DNA from: Nesterenkonia sp. F | Lineage (GTDB): Bacteria; Actinomycetota; Actinomycetes; Actinomycetales; Micrococcaceae | Assembly (NCBI RefSeq): GCF_000220985.1 | Contig: NZ_AFRW01000050.1 | Location: 1-32,971, forward strand | Length of the DNA: 32,971 nt | Reading direction: 5' to 3' | Part shown: positions 8,369 to 18,087 of the stretch, piece after piece | Position numbering within the stretch: position 1 is the first letter of the stretch | Layout of the letters: each line of letters opens with the position of its first letter | Translations under genes and position numbers: made by a program | Notes under the pieces: model-generated | What the model was told of the DNA's origin: nothing | The model's input: only the letters and a program-made list of their open reading frames with translations | Database searches by the model: none

Positions 8369-9816
8369 CCATCAGCGTCTTCGACCTGTTCAGCATCGGC
8401 ATCGGGCCGTCCTCCTCGCACACCGTCGGGCCGCTGCGTGCGGCGCGCCGCTTCGTCGACGAGCACCTGGTGCGGCCTGACGTGCTGCCGCGCGTCGCGG
8501 AGATCCGAGTGGACCTCTTCGGCTCGCTCTCCGCCACCGGCGCCGGCCACGGCACCTTCGGCGCGGTGCTGCTGGGCCTCGAGGGCTGGGCGGCGGAGAC
8601 GGTCCGTCCCGACCAGGTCGACGAGCGGCTGGCGGAGATGCGCGCCGACGGGCTGGTCCAGGTGGGCGCGCAGCTCGGGGCGCGGCATGACATCGCCCTT
8701 CGTGAGGAGGACTTCGTCCAGCGTCCGCTGACCATGCTGGAGCGACACAGCAACGCGATGCAGCTGACCGCCCGCGATGCCGGGGGCGCCGAGATCGCCG
8801 TGGAGATCTACTACTCCGTCGGCGGCGGATTCGTCGTCGCCGAGGGCGACGAGGTCTCCGACCACGTCGGAGTCGACGAGGACGCCGCGGGGCAGGAGCC
8901 GGAACAGGACGCGGGGGAGGCCACGAGCGAGGTGCCCTTCCCCTTCCGCACCGCCGCCGAGCTGCTCGAGATCTCCCGGCGCGAGCAGCTGCCCCTGTCC
9001 CGGATCATGCTGGCCAACGAGTGCGCCTCCCGTTCCGAATCCGAGGTGCGCTCCGGGCTGCTGGAGATCTGGCAGGTGATGGAGGAGAGCAAGGAGTCGG
9101 CACGGCGTCGCATCGGGCCGCTGCCCGGCCGGCTGAAGGTCCGACGGCGCACCGGCGACTGGCATGCCCGGCTGATGGAGCGGGACCCCGACCGCAGCCA
9201 TGCCTACTGGCAGGAGTGGGTGAATCTGGTGGCGCTGGCGGTCAACGAGGAGAACGCCTCCGGCGGCCGGGTCGTCACCGCCCCGACCAACGGAGCCGCG
9301 GGCATCATCCCCGCCGTCGGGTTCTACGCCACGCACTACGGGCCCGGCGCCACGTTCGCCGACGAGGCGGACCGCGAGGACATCGTGACGACCTATCTGC
9401 TGACCGCCGGGGCGATCGGAGTGCTCTACAAGGAGCAGGCCTCGATCTCCGGAGCCGAGGTCGGCTGCCAGGGCGAGGTCGGCTCGGCGTCGTCGATGGC
9501 CGCCGCCGGTCTCTGCGAGGTCCTCGGCGGCACTGTCGAGCAGGTGGAGAACGCCGCGGAGATCGCCATGGAGCACAACCTGGGGCTGACCTGCGACCCG
9601 GTCAGCGGTCTGGTGCAGGTGCCCTGCATCGAGCGCAACGCGATCGCGGCGACCAAGGCGGTCAACGCGGCGCGGATGGCGCTGATGGGCGACGGCGAGC
9701 ACCGGGTGAGCCTCGACCAGGTCATCGACACCATGCGCGAGACCGGCAAGGACATGTCCCACAAATACAAGGAGACCGCGCTCGGCGGACTGGCCGTGTC
9801 CGTCGTCGAGTGCTGA
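8365..9816 (+). CDS. sdaA: Iron-sulphur L-serine ammonia-lyase, single-chain type
   Basis: A 483-residue enzyme converting L-serine to pyruvate and ammonia. The N-terminal beta domain starts [18 protein letters not shown] and the catalytic domain carries the [4Fe-4S] ligands C368 (GCQGE), C410 (CDPVSG) and C421 (VPC). The very last residue, C483, is also a cysteine. The spacings 42, 11 and 62 equal those of the Legionella type II enzyme, in which the terminal cysteine occupies the active site until serine displaces it. An acidic stretch around residues 172-190 joins the domains. Being inside the betaine operon and directly before glyA, it would drain the serine made from glycine and methylene-THF into pyruvate. 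No PLP site is present. Confidence 0.95.
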   Translation: MTISVFDLFSIGIGPSSSHTVGPLRAARRFVDEHLVRPDVLPRVAEIRVDLFGSLSATGAGHGTFGAVLLGLEGWAAETVRPDQVDERLAEMRADGLVQVGAQLGARHDIALREEDFVQRPLTMLERHSNAMQLTARDAGGAEIAVEIYYSVGGGFVVAEGDEVSDHVGVDEDAAGQEPEQDAGEATSEVPFPFRTAAELLEISRREQLPLSRIMLANECASRSESEVRSGLLEIWQVMEESKESARRRIGPLPGRLKVRRRTGDWHARLMERDPDRSHAYWQEWVNLVALAVNEENASGGRVVTAPTNGAAGIIPAVGFYATHYGPGATFADEADREDIVTTYLLTAGAIGVLYKEQASISGAEVGCQGEVGSASSMAAAGLCEVLGGTVEQVENAAEIAMEHNLGLTCDPVSGLVQVPCIERNAIAATKAVNAARMALMGDGEHRVSLDQVIDTMRETGKDMSHKYKETALGGLAVSVVEC

Positions 9817-9825
9817 GACCGCGCC

Positions 9826-9843
9826 GCGGGCAGAGCCGCCCGC
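9826..9843 (+). other. Small GC-rich hairpin between sdaA and glyA
   Basis: GCGGGC and GCCCGC pair around an AGAGCC loop in the 71-bp spacer. There is no T-run, and the operon appears to continue, so a role in mRNA stability or partial termination is the most that can be suggested. Confidence 0.3.
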
Positions 9844-9887
9844 CGCGCGCATCGCCCTGGATTTCCGAGACCCCACTAGGAGAGACC

Positions 9888-11180
9888 ATGACCGACGCCG
9901 TCGCCTCGCTGCGCGAGGAGGACCCGGAGATCGCCGCGGCGATCGACGCGGAGCTCCACCGACAGAGCACCACCCTGGAGATGATCGCCTCCGAGAACTT
10001 CACCTCGCCGGCGGTGATGGAGGCCCAGGGGTCGGTGCTGACCAACAAGTACGCCGAAGGCTATCCCGGCTCCCGCTACTACGGCGGCTGCGAGCACGTC
10101 GACCGCGTCGAGCAGCTCGCCGTCGACCGGATCCGCGACCTCTTCGGCGCCGAGGCGGCCAACGTCCAGCCCCACTCCGGGGCACAGGCCAACGCCGCAG
10201 CGCTGATGGCCCTGCTCGAGCCGGGGGAGGCGATCCTCGGACTGAACCTGGCCCACGGCGGGCACCTGACCCACGGGATGCGGCTGAACTTCTCCGGTCG
10301 GCTGTACCACGTCGTCTCCTACGGCGTGGACGAGGACGACCACCGCATCGACATGGAGGAGGTCGCCCGGCTGGCGCGCGAGCATCGCCCGCGGGTGATC
10401 ATCGCCGGCTGGTCGGCCTATCCGCGGCAGCTGGACTTCGCCGCCTTCCGCGAGATCGCCGACGAGGTCGGAGCCTGGCTGATGGTGGACATGGCGCACT
10501 TCGCCGGCCTGGTCGCCGCCGGGCTTCACCCGTCGCCGGTCCCGTACGCCGACGTCGTCACCACCACCACGCATAAGACCCTCGGCGGGCCGCGCGGCGG
10601 GGTGATCCTCTCGCGGGAATCGTTGGCGAAGAAGATCGACTCCGCCGTCTTCCCCGGGCAGCAGGGCGGTCCGCTCGAGCACGTGATCGCCGGCAAGGCG
10701 GTGGCCTTCCGGGCCGCAGGCTCGGCCGCCTTCCGGGACCGCCAGGAGCGCACGCTCTCCGGCGCCCGGATCCTCGCCCGCCGGCTGAGCGAGCCCGACG
10801 TCTCGGCCGCCGGGATCCGGCTGGTCAGCGGCGGCACCGACGTGCACCTGGTGCTGGTCGACCTCCGCGACGCCGAGCTGGACGGGCAGCAGGCCGAGGA
10901 CCGACTGCATGAGATCGGCATCACCGTCAACCGCAACGCCGTGCCCTTCGACCCGCGTCCGCCGAAGATCTCCTCGGGGCTGCGGATCGGCACGCCGGCG
11001 CTGGCGTCCCGCGGCTTCGGCGACGAGGAGTTCGCCGAGATCGCCGACCTCATCGCCTTCGCGCTGGCTCCTCGGCTGACCGACGGCGACCTCGCCGAGC
11101 TGCGCGACCGGGTCGCCGCGCTGGCCGCACGCTTCCCGCTGTACCCCCACCTGGAGCCCGCGATCGAGGAGGTCGCCTGA
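9888..11180 (+). CDS. glyA: Serine hydroxymethyltransferase
   Basis: A 430-residue PLP enzyme of standard length. The PLP lysine is K230 in [14 protein letters not shown]. Other family landmarks are [19 protein letters not shown] near the N-terminus, [14 protein letters not shown], and SGLRIGTPA in the C-terminal domain. The ATG follows AGGAGAG. It interconverts glycine plus 5,10-methylene-THF with serine plus THF. In this operon the likely direction is serine synthesis, using glycine from sarcosine and the methylene-THF produced by DmgO and sarcosine oxidase, so it both recycles THF and feeds SdaA. It is probably an additional operon copy, distinct from a housekeeping glyA elsewhere, which cannot be checked here. 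Its stop overlaps the soxB start by one base. Confidence 0.95.
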   Translation: MTDAVASLREEDPEIAAAIDAELHRQSTTLEMIASENFTSPAVMEAQGSVLTNKYAEGYPGSRYYGGCEHVDRVEQLAVDRIRDLFGAEAANVQPHSGAQANAAALMALLEPGEAILGLNLAHGGHLTHGMRLNFSGRLYHVVSYGVDEDDHRIDMEEVARLAREHRPRVIIAGWSAYPRQLDFAAFREIADEVGAWLMVDMAHFAGLVAAGLHPSPVPYADVVTTTTHKTLGGPRGGVILSRESLAKKIDSAVFPGQQGGPLEHVIAGKAVAFRAAGSAAFRDRQERTLSGARILARRLSEPDVSAAGIRLVSGGTDVHLVLVDLRDAELDGQQAEDRLHEIGITVNRNAVPFDPRPPKISSGLRIGTPALASRGFGDEEFAEIADLIAFALAPRLTDGDLAELRDRVAALAARFPLYPHLEPAIEEVA

Positions 11181-12397
11181 TGGCCGTGCCGCCGCCCGAA
11201 CACCCGGACTTCCTCTGGAGGAACCCCGAGCCGAAGTCTTCCTACGACGTGGTCATCGTCGGCGGAGGAGGTCATGGGCTGACCACCGCCTACTACCTGG
11301 CCGCGCACCACGGGATCACGAACGTCGCCGTCGTCGAACGTGGCTGGCTGGCCGGCGGGAACATGGCCCGCAACACCGCCATCATCCGTTCCAACTACCT
11401 GTGGGACGAGAGCGCGGCGATCTACGAGCAGTCGTTGAAGCTCTGGGAGCAGCTGCCCGAGGAGCTGGACTACGACTTCCTCTTCTCCCAGCGGGGCGTG
11501 CTGAACCTGGCCCATACATTGGGAGACGTCCGGGAGTCCCGGCGCCGCGTGGAGGCCAACCGGCTCAACGGCGTCGACGCCGAGTGGCTGAGCCCCGAGG
11601 AGGTTCAGGACGTCTGCCCGATCATCAACACCGGCGACGATATCCGGTATCCGATCATGGGCGCGACCTACCAACCGCGGGCGGGCATCGCCAAGCACGA
11701 CCACGTCGCCTGGGCGCTGGCCCGGCGCTGCGACGAGCTGGGCGTGGACCTCATCCAGAACTGCGAGGTCACCGGCTTCCTCAAGGACGGGAACCGTGTC
11801 GTGGGCGTCGAGACGACTCAGGGTCGCATCCACGCCGGCAAGGTCGGACTCGCCGCGGCCGGGCATTCCTCCCAGGTCGCGGAGATGGCCGGGGTCCGGC
11901 TGCCGATCCAGTCGCATCCCCTGCAGGCGCTGGTCTCGGAGCTCTTCGAACCGGTGCATCCGACCGTGGTGATGTCCAACCACGTCCACGTCTACGTCTC
12001 CCAGGCGCACAAGGGCGAGCTGGTCCTCGGTGCGGGCATCGACCAGTACGTCGGCTACGGGCAGCGTGGAGGATTCCACGTGATCGAGGACCAGATGGCC
12101 GCCGCCGTCGAGCTCTTCCCGATGTTCGGCCGCGCCCACGTGCTGCGGACGTGGGGCGGAGTCGTCGACACGACCCTCGACGCCTCGCCGATCATCTCGA
12201 AGACGCCGGTCGACCAGCTCTACGTGAACTGCGGCTGGGGCACCGGCGGGTTCAAGGGCACCCCCGCCTCGGGGATGACCTTCGCCCACACGATCGCCCA
12301 CGACGAGCCGCATCCGCTCAACGTGCCGTTCTCCCTGGAGCGCTTCGAGACCGGCTTCCTCATCGACGAGCACGGCGCCGCCGGCGTCGCCCACTGA
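11180..12397 (+). CDS. soxB: Heterotetrameric sarcosine oxidase, beta subunit
   Basis: A 405-residue D-amino-acid-oxidase-type flavoprotein. The FAD-binding motif [17 protein letters not shown] begins near residue 24. H173 in AKHDHVAW matches, in position and context, the histidine that carries covalent FMN in heterotetrameric sarcosine oxidases (His173 in the Corynebacterium and Stenotrophomonas enzymes). The C-terminal [16 protein letters not shown] is typical of SoxB. This subunit holds the site where sarcosine is oxidised. The ATG at 11180 overlaps the glyA stop, indicating coupled translation. It is followed by soxD, soxA and soxG in the classical order. Confidence 0.96.
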   Translation: MAVPPPEHPDFLWRNPEPKSSYDVVIVGGGGHGLTTAYYLAAHHGITNVAVVERGWLAGGNMARNTAIIRSNYLWDESAAIYEQSLKLWEQLPEELDYDFLFSQRGVLNLAHTLGDVRESRRRVEANRLNGVDAEWLSPEEVQDVCPIINTGDDIRYPIMGATYQPRAGIAKHDHVAWALARRCDELGVDLIQNCEVTGFLKDGNRVVGVETTQGRIHAGKVGLAAAGHSSQVAEMAGVRLPIQSHPLQALVSELFEPVHPTVVMSNHVHVYVSQAHKGELVLGAGIDQYVGYGQRGGFHVIEDQMAAAVELFPMFGRAHVLRTWGGVVDTTLDASPIISKTPVDQLYVNCGWGTGGFKGTPASGMTFAHTIAHDEPHPLNVPFSLERFETGFLIDEHGAAGVAH

Positions 12398-12440
12398 CCG
12401 CGGTCCTCGACCACCGACTCCGTCCCCAAGAGGTCCCACC

Positions 12441-12755
12441 ATGATGCTGATCCCCTGCCCGCACTGCGGGCCGCGCAATGAGACCGAGTTTGCCTACGGC
12501 GGCCAGGCCCACGTCTCCCACCCGGAGGATCCCCACGCACTCGACGACGCCGCATGGGCGCGCTACCTCTTCTACCGGGAGAACCCCAAGGGGCTGTTCG
12601 CCGAGCGCTGGGTCCACTCCGCCGGCTGCCGGAGATGGTTCAACGCGGTGCGGAACACCGTCACCTACGAGGTCCAGTCGGTGGAGCCGATCGGCCCCCG
12701 GCCCCCGGGCGGACGCCCGGCCGAGTCCACCACGTCCGAAGGAGGACACGCATGA
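12441..12755 (+). CDS. soxD: Heterotetrameric sarcosine oxidase, delta subunit
   Basis: A 104-residue zinc-binding subunit. [12 protein letters not shown] (C6, C9) at the start and the later [11 protein letters not shown] carry the Cys/His residues expected to hold zinc. The core [17 protein letters not shown] is characteristic of SoxD. The protein is structural and sits between the alpha and beta subunits. AAGAGG precedes the ATG by 7 nt; a second ATG follows immediately at 12444. The last four bases overlap the soxA start. Confidence 0.96.
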   Translation: MMLIPCPHCGPRNETEFAYGGQAHVSHPEDPHALDDAAWARYLFYRENPKGLFAERWVHSAGCRRWFNAVRNTVTYEVQSVEPIGPRPPGGRPAESTTSEGGHA

Positions 12756-15658
12756 CGGCGACACCCCGACGAGTCCCCACGGCGGCCGCCCCCCACGCTC
12801 GCATCGAACCCGCCCGGCCGCGTCGACTGCACTTCGACGGGGAGGAGCTCGTCGGCGCCGAGGGCGACACCGTGGCCAGTGCGCTGCTGGCCTCCGGCCG
12901 GATCCGCGTCGGCGACTCCATCTACCGCGGCCGGCCCCGCGGCCTCATGGCCGCCGGCGTCGAGGAGCCCAACGGGCTGCTCTCGGTGCGTTCCCCGCAC
13001 CCCGGCCAGGCCCGCGAGTCGATGCTCTCGGCGCCGACCGTCGAGCTGGTCGACGGCATGGAGGTCGAGCTGCTCTCCGGGCTCGGCACCCTGGACCCCG
13101 GCCCCGACGAGGCCTATTACGACCATAAGCACGTCCACACCGACGTGCTCGTCGTCGGCGCCGGACCCGCCGGACTGGCCGCCGCCCGCGAGGCGGCCCG
13201 CTCCGGCGCCCGGGTGATGCTGCTGGACGAGCAGCCCGAGGCTGGCGGCGGCCTCGACGCCCGTCCCGGCGCACTGATCGACGGCCAGCCGGCCCGCTCC
13301 TGGATCCGCGGCGTCGAGGGCGAGCTGGCCGACCACCCGGAGGCGGTGCACCTGCAGCGGACCACGGTGGTCGGCAGCTACGACGCGAACTACATGGTGG
13401 CCGTGGAGCGGCGCACCGCCCACTGGACGCGGCCGCCGGGCGACGGCGTCTCCCGCGAACGGGTCTGGCACATCCGTGCCGGCCAGGTCGTGCTGGCCAC
13501 CGGCGCCCACGAGCGCCACATGGTCTTCGCGCACAACGACCGGCCGGGCATCATGCTCGCCGGGGCGGTGCAGCGGTACCTGAACCGCCACGGCGTGCTC
13601 GTCGGGGACCGGACCGTCGTCGCCACCACGGGCGACCAGGCCTACGACCTCGTCGACGACCTCCGCCGGGTCGGCGGAGAGGTCGTCGCCGTCGTCGACT
13701 CCCGCCCCGAGCTCTCGCCGCGGGCGGCCCGGACCCAGGAGGCCGGGGTGCCGGTGCACACCGGCTCGGTGGTCGCCCACACCGAGGGCGACGAGGACGG
13801 AGTGCTCAGTTCGGCGATCATCAGCCCCATCGCCGAGGACGGGACGCTCACCGGCTTCGTGAAGGCCGTCGAGACCGATGTGCTCGCGCTCTCCGGCGGC
13901 TTCTCCCCGGCGATCCACCTGCACACCCAGCGTCAGGGCCGGATCCGCTGGGAGGAGTCGCTGGCGGCCTTCGTGCCCGAGACTCCGGTGACCGGCCAGC
14001 GCACCGCCGGCAGCGTGGACGGCACATTCGACCTCTCCGGGGCGCTCGCCGAGGGCGCACGGGCCGGGGCGGCGGCCGCCGTCGACGTCGGCTTCTCCCG
14101 CGAACCCTCGATCCCGCGGGCTCCCGTCGAGGAGATCACCCCGGCGGCGCCGGTGTGGCTGGTGCCGCCGCTGGACGGCGAGGACCGGGAGGCCTACCGG
14201 AACCACTTCGTCGACTTCCAGCGGGATCAGACGATCGCCGATGTGATGCGCTCCACCGGAGCGGGCATGCGCTCGGTGGAGCATGTGAAGCGCTACACCT
14301 CGATCTCCACCGCCCACGACCAGGGCAAGACCAGCAGCGCGGCCCTGGTGGCCGCCCTCGCGCGGCTGCTCGGCCGGGAGAACCCGGAGGGGATCGGACT
14401 GACCGCGTTCCGGCCGCCGTACACGCCGGTGGCCTTCGCCGCCCTGGCCGGCACCCGCCGCGGCGACCTCTTCGACCCCGCCCGGGTGTCTCCGATGCAC
14501 TCCTGGCACGTCGAGCAGGGGGCCGAGTTCGAGGACGTGGGTCAGTGGAAGCGTCCCTGGTACTTCCCCCGCGGGGGCGAGACGATGGACGAGGCCGTGC
14601 TGCGCGAGTGCGCCGCGGCGCGCGAGTCGGCGGCCTTCATGGACGCCACCACGCTGGGCAAGATCGAGATCCGCGGCGCCGACGCGGGCGAGTTCCTCAA
14701 CCGCATCTACACCAACGGCTTCAAGAAGCTCGCCGTGGGCAAGGGGCGCTACGGCGTCATGTGCGGCGAGGACGGGATGATCTTCGACGACGGCGTCACG
14801 CTGCGGCTGGCCGAGGACCGGTACCTGATGACCACCACCACCGGCGGTGCCGCCGGAGTGCTGGACTGGCTCGAGGAGTGGCTGCAGACCGAGTGGCCCG
14901 AGCTGGACGTGACCTGCACCTCGGTGACCGAGCAGTATGCGACGGTCGCCGTCGTCGGGCCGCGCTCCCGGGACATCATCGCCGAGCTGGCCCCGGACCT
15001 GGACGTCTCCGTCGAGGGCTTCGAGTTCATGGGCTTCCGCGAGACGGTGCTGGCCTCCGGGATTCCCGCGCGGATCTGCCGGATCTCCTTCTCCGGCGAA
15101 CTGGCCTTCGAGATCAACGTGGCCTCCTGGTACGGGCTGCAGGTCTGGGAGGACGTCGCCGCGGCGGGGGAGCCCCACGGCATCACGCCCTACGGGACCG
15201 AGACGATGCACGTGCTCCGGGCGGAGAAGGGCTTCATCATCGTCGGCCAGGACACCGACGGTACCGTCACCCCTCAGGACGCCGGGATGGACTGGGTGGT
15301 CTCGAAGCACAAGGACTTCATCGGCAAGCGGTCCTTCGAGCGTCCCGACACCCGGAGGGAGGACCGCAAGCATCTGGTCTCGGTGCTGCCGGTGGACGCG
15401 CGGCTGCGTCTGCCCGAGGGCGTGCAGCTCGTCGACCCCGCGGCGGACCTGACGCAGCACCCGGTGCCCATGGAGGGCTGGGTGACCTCCTCCTACGACT
15501 CGGCGGCGCTGGAGCGGACCTTCGGCCTGGCGCTGATCGCCGAGGGACGGAACCGCCTCGGCGAGACGCTGCACGCCGTCGTCGACGATCAGCCCGTCGA
15601 GGTCGTCGTCTCGCCCACCGTCCTCTACGACCCCGAAGGGAGCCGCCGCGATGGCTGA
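12752..15658 (+). CDS. soxA: Heterotetrameric sarcosine oxidase, alpha subunit
   Basis: A 968-residue protein, the size usual for SoxA. In order it has an N-terminal ferredoxin-like domain (about 20-105, without cluster cysteines), an NAD-binding domain with [14 protein letters not shown] near residue 131, a linker, and from about residue 583 a GcvT-like domain that binds tetrahydrofolate. It accepts the imine formed on SoxB and makes 5,10-methylene-THF; without THF, formaldehyde is released. GGAGGA lies just before the ATG at 12752, which overlaps soxD. It ends with an 8-base overlap into soxG. Confidence 0.96.
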   Translation: MTATPRRVPTAAAPHARIEPARPRRLHFDGEELVGAEGDTVASALLASGRIRVGDSIYRGRPRGLMAAGVEEPNGLLSVRSPHPGQARESMLSAPTVELVDGMEVELLSGLGTLDPGPDEAYYDHKHVHTDVLVVGAGPAGLAAAREAARSGARVMLLDEQPEAGGGLDARPGALIDGQPARSWIRGVEGELADHPEAVHLQRTTVVGSYDANYMVAVERRTAHWTRPPGDGVSRERVWHIRAGQVVLATGAHERHMVFAHNDRPGIMLAGAVQRYLNRHGVLVGDRTVVATTGDQAYDLVDDLRRVGGEVVAVVDSRPELSPRAARTQEAGVPVHTGSVVAHTEGDEDGVLSSAIISPIAEDGTLTGFVKAVETDVLALSGGFSPAIHLHTQRQGRIRWEESLAAFVPETPVTGQRTAGSVDGTFDLSGALAEGARAGAAAAVDVGFSREPSIPRAPVEEITPAAPVWLVPPLDGEDREAYRNHFVDFQRDQTIADVMRSTGAGMRSVEHVKRYTSISTAHDQGKTSSAALVAALARLLGRENPEGIGLTAFRPPYTPVAFAALAGTRRGDLFDPARVSPMHSWHVEQGAEFEDVGQWKRPWYFPRGGETMDEAVLRECAAARESAAFMDATTLGKIEIRGADAGEFLNRIYTNGFKKLAVGKGRYGVMCGEDGMIFDDGVTLRLAEDRYLMTTTTGGAAGVLDWLEEWLQTEWPELDVTCTSVTEQYATVAVVGPRSRDIIAELAPDLDVSVEGFEFMGFRETVLASGIPARICRISFSGELAFEINVASWYGLQVWEDVAAAGEPHGITPYGTETMHVLRAEKGFIIVGQDTDGTVTPQDAGMDWVVSKHKDFIGKRSFERPDTRREDRKHLVSVLPVDARLRLPEGVQLVDPAADLTQHPVPMEGWVTSSYDSAALERTFGLALIAEGRNRLGETLHAVVDDQPVEVVVSPTVLYDPEGSRRDG

Positions 15659-16370
15659 CATCCTGTTCACCCAGGGCCCCGATGAGCTGAAGCGCGCGCC
15701 GCTGGCGCCTCTGCACCGCCGACTCGAGGAGGTGTCGCAGCCCGCTCCGTCGACGATCCGACTGGCCGAGCGGCCGTTCACCACCCAGATCGGCCTGCGG
15801 GCGGTGCCCGACACCGCCGCCCACCGATCCCTGGCCGAGACGCTCGGCGTCGGGCTGCCGGACCGAGTCGGCGAGGTCACCGGCGACGCCGCCGACGTCG
15901 CCGTCCTCTGGCTGGGACCCGACGAGTTCCTCGTCGTCGCCCCGCCGAACCGCTCCGAGCTCGTCCCCCTGCTCCAGGAGGCCCTCGGGGCCGAGCCCGG
16001 CCAGGTGGTCGATCTCTCGGCGAACCGGACGATCATCGAGCTCGGCGGATCGTCCGCCCGGGACGTGCTGGACAAGGGCGTGCCGGCTGATCTGCATCCG
16101 CGGGTCTTCCCGACGGGGACGGCGGTGACCACCACGCTCGGACCGGCGGCCGTGCTGCTGTGGCGGGCGGCGGAGGAGAACTGGTGGATCCTGCCGCGCG
16201 TGTCCTTCGCCGAGTACACCGCTCAGTGGCTGCTCGACGCGGTGCGCGAGCATCGTCTCGCGGCGCCCGACGGCGTGTCCGACGCCGTGCCCGACGCGGT
16301 GGCCGACCCGGCGCCCGCATCCGCTCCCGACTCGCGCGAGGAGGCCCCATGGCCGGCGACGACGGCATGA
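15651..16370 (+). CDS. soxG: Heterotetrameric sarcosine oxidase, gamma subunit
   Basis: A 239-residue SoxG protein, structurally related to the folate-domain fold. Recognisable segments are [42 protein letters not shown] and the C-terminal [13 protein letters not shown]. The core ends near residue 205. The remaining 35 or so residues are an Ala/Pro/Asp-rich tail with no counterpart expected in the family (usual length about 200). The tail overlaps the purU start by 22 bases. It stabilises the oxidase complex and has no known catalytic residues. Confidence 0.93.
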   Translation: MADILFTQGPDELKRAPLAPLHRRLEEVSQPAPSTIRLAERPFTTQIGLRAVPDTAAHRSLAETLGVGLPDRVGEVTGDAADVAVLWLGPDEFLVVAPPNRSELVPLLQEALGAEPGQVVDLSANRTIIELGGSSARDVLDKGVPADLHPRVFPTGTAVTTTLGPAAVLLWRAAEENWWILPRVSFAEYTAQWLLDAVREHRLAAPDGVSDAVPDAVADPAPASAPDSREEAPWPATTA

Positions 16371-17212
16371 TCCTGACCCTGGACTGTCCCTCCACGCTGG
16401 GGATCGTCCACGCCGTGAGCGGCGTGCTGCTCGAGCACGGCTACAACATCATGGAGCTCGCACAGTTCAACGACCCCCGTGAAGAGCACTTCTTCCTGCG
16501 GGCTCGGGCGGAACGCGGCTCCGACGAGGCCTCGGCGCCCGAGCAGGTCGAGCGGGACCTCGCTCCGGTGGCCGAGCGCTTCGGCATGAACTGGGGACTG
16601 CGTCGTCCGGGAGAGCGCCCGCGCGTGCTGGTGATGGTCTCGAAGTTCGAGCACTGCCTGAACGACCTGCTCTTCCGCGCGCGGAAGGGTGATCTGCCGA
16701 TCGACATCGTCGCAGTGGCCTCGAACCATGATGATCACCGGGGACTGGTCGAATGGCACGACATCCCGTTCTTCCATATCCCGGTCACGCCGGAGACCAA
16801 GCCGCAGGCCGAGCAGCAGCTGCTGGATCTGGTCGACCGGATGGCGATCGACCTGGTGGTGCTGGCCCGCTACATGCAGATCCTCAGCGACTCGCTGGCC
16901 ACGCGGATGGAGGGACGGGTGATCAACATCCACCATTCCTTCCTGCCGAGCTTCAAGGGTGCGAAGCCCTACCACCAGGCGTACGAGCGCGGGGTGAAGA
17001 CGGTCGGGGCCACGGCGCACTACGTCAACAGCGAGCTGGACGAGGGTCCGATCATCGCCCAGAGCGTCGTCGGCGTCGATCACACCTACGGCCCCGACGA
17101 TCTGGTCGCCGCCGGACGAGACACCGAGTGCAAGGCGCTCTCCGACGCCGTGCGCTGGCACGCCGAGGGGCGGGTGATCCTGCACGGCACCAAGACGGTG
17201 GTGCTGCGCTGA
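16349..17212 (+). CDS. purU: Formyltetrahydrofolate deformylase
   Basis: A 287-residue enzyme with an N-terminal ACT domain (about 5-85, TLDCPSTLGIVHAVSGVL) and a formyltransferase-fold domain with catalytic N193 and H195 in INIHHSFLPSF, plus DHTYGPDDL. It hydrolyses 10-formyl-THF to formate and free THF. AGGAGG (16339-16344) sits 4 nt before the ATG at 16349, inside the 3' end of soxG; an alternative ATG at 16367 overlaps the soxG stop. As last gene of the operon it would relieve the THF pool: each betaine yields two methylene-THF, of which GlyA can use one. The folD activity needed to connect the pools is not in this window. Confidence 0.94.
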   Translation: MAGDDGMILTLDCPSTLGIVHAVSGVLLEHGYNIMELAQFNDPREEHFFLRARAERGSDEASAPEQVERDLAPVAERFGMNWGLRRPGERPRVLVMVSKFEHCLNDLLFRARKGDLPIDIVAVASNHDDHRGLVEWHDIPFFHIPVTPETKPQAEQQLLDLVDRMAIDLVVLARYMQILSDSLATRMEGRVINIHHSFLPSFKGAKPYHQAYERGVKTVGATAHYVNSELDEGPIIAQSVVGVDHTYGPDDLVAAGRDTECKALSDAVRWHAEGRVILHGTKTVVLR

Positions 17213-17273
17213 TCCGTCGACGCGCCGGCGGCGACGGCGCCCGGCAGGCGGCGGGGCCGGGGGAGCGGCGTCC

Positions 17274-17279
17274 TAGACT
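17274..17279 (+). promoter_or_regulatory. -10 box TAGACT for a leaderless membrane-protein gene
   Basis: TAGACT ends 6 nt before the ATG at 17286, so transcription should begin at or next to the start codon. There is no ribosome site. No convincing -35 is visible in the very GC-rich upstream sequence. Confidence 0.6.
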
Positions 17280-17285
17280 GGCGCG

Positions 17286-18029
17286 ATGACCCCCTCAGCG
17301 CTGACCCGCCTGCTGGGGCGCGGCCGGCCGCGCGCCGTGCGCGCCGGCCTGGTGCTCTCCCTGGTCGTCGCCGTCGTCGCAGACCGCATCGCCCGAGCGC
17401 TGGCCGGCGACGATCTGCTCGGCGGGGTGCTCAGCCTCTCGCAGGTCTCCGCCCGCACCGAGGCCGCCGGACCGCTCCTGGCGGCCGGGGTCGGCGCGCT
17501 GCTGCGTCTGCTGGGGTGGTGGCCGGCCTGGGCCGAGGGAGGCGGGCGAGCGGCCGCCGGGCCCGTGCTGGCCGGCGGGGCGGCGATGCTCGGACTGACG
17601 ACGCCGGTCGGAGAGCTCCTCGGCGCCGAGCTGCCGCTGCTGCTCTGCCTCGGCGTCGGCGCCGTCGGCGCCTGGCTGCTCCGTGAGCCGGACTGGGGCG
17701 CGGTGCGCTCGCCGGAGGTTCGAGGAGGCCTGCTGCTGACCGTTCTCTGCGGTCTGCTGGGGCTGACGCTCGCCGTCGGGATCGCTCAGCAGTCAGGGTC
17801 CTCCGCCGGCGTCGATCTGCTCGACGCCGGCAACCGGGTGCTGCTGACGGTCGCGGCGGTGGGACTCGGCGTGGGCGTGCCGCTGCGCGCTCCGGTCCGG
17901 GCGCTCCGGCGTCGTCGGAGGGCGACCGCCGACGACGGCGAGTCCGCCGCGACGGCGACGGCGCGGGCGACCGGCTCGCTGCTGCTGGCCGCCGCGGCGG
18001 CGGGGGCCGCGACGGCGCTCCTCGGCTGA
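17286..18029 (+). CDS. Multi-pass membrane protein of unknown function
   Basis: A 247-residue protein I do not recognise. It is rich in Leu, Ala, Gly and Val, with about six hydrophobic stretches: roughly residues 20-32, 62-76, 91-105, 112-128, 143-162 and 182-198, and a final one at 228-246. An Arg-rich loop (ALRRRRRATADDGE, about 204-217) precedes the last segment and probably faces the cytoplasm. The start is set by the -10 box 6 nt upstream. It is transcribed separately from the betaine operon, since a promoter and 73 bp separate it from purU. No catalytic or transport motif is visible. Confidence 0.75.
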   Translation: MTPSALTRLLGRGRPRAVRAGLVLSLVVAVVADRIARALAGDDLLGGVLSLSQVSARTEAAGPLLAAGVGALLRLLGWWPAWAEGGGRAAAGPVLAGGAAMLGLTTPVGELLGAELPLLLCLGVGAVGAWLLREPDWGAVRSPEVRGGLLLTVLCGLLGLTLAVGIAQQSGSSAGVDLLDAGNRVLLTVAAVGLGVGVPLRAPVRALRRRRRATADDGESAATATARATGSLLLAAAAAGAATALLG

Positions 18030-18061
18030 GGTCGGCGGAGCGTTCGGCGCACTCGACACGT

Positions 18062-18081
18062 ATTCGAAACTATGTTCGAAT
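18062..18081 (+). promoter_or_regulatory. LexA (SOS) box upstream of the radical SAM gene
   Basis: ATTCGAAACTATGTTCGAAT has perfect 7-bp inverted arms and differs by one base from the actinobacterial SOS consensus TCGAAC-N4-GTTCGA. It overlaps a possible -10 (TATGTT, 18071-18076) and ends 6 nt before the start codon, where bound LexA would block transcription. Confidence 0.82.
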
Positions 18082-18087
18082 GTGGTC

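Noticed and set aside
7120..9816. 898-residue plus-strand frame across gbcA
   Set aside because: Its first part is an out-of-frame reading of the oxygenase gene; only the part from 8365 is real, as sdaA.
12665..16219. 1184-residue minus-strand frame
   Set aside because: Antisense to soxA and soxG. No domain, and the opposite strand encodes well conserved enzymes.
16160..16348. Extended N-terminus for purU
   Set aside because: This part is an out-of-frame reading of soxG; AGGAGG and the ACT-domain start place the beginning at 16349.
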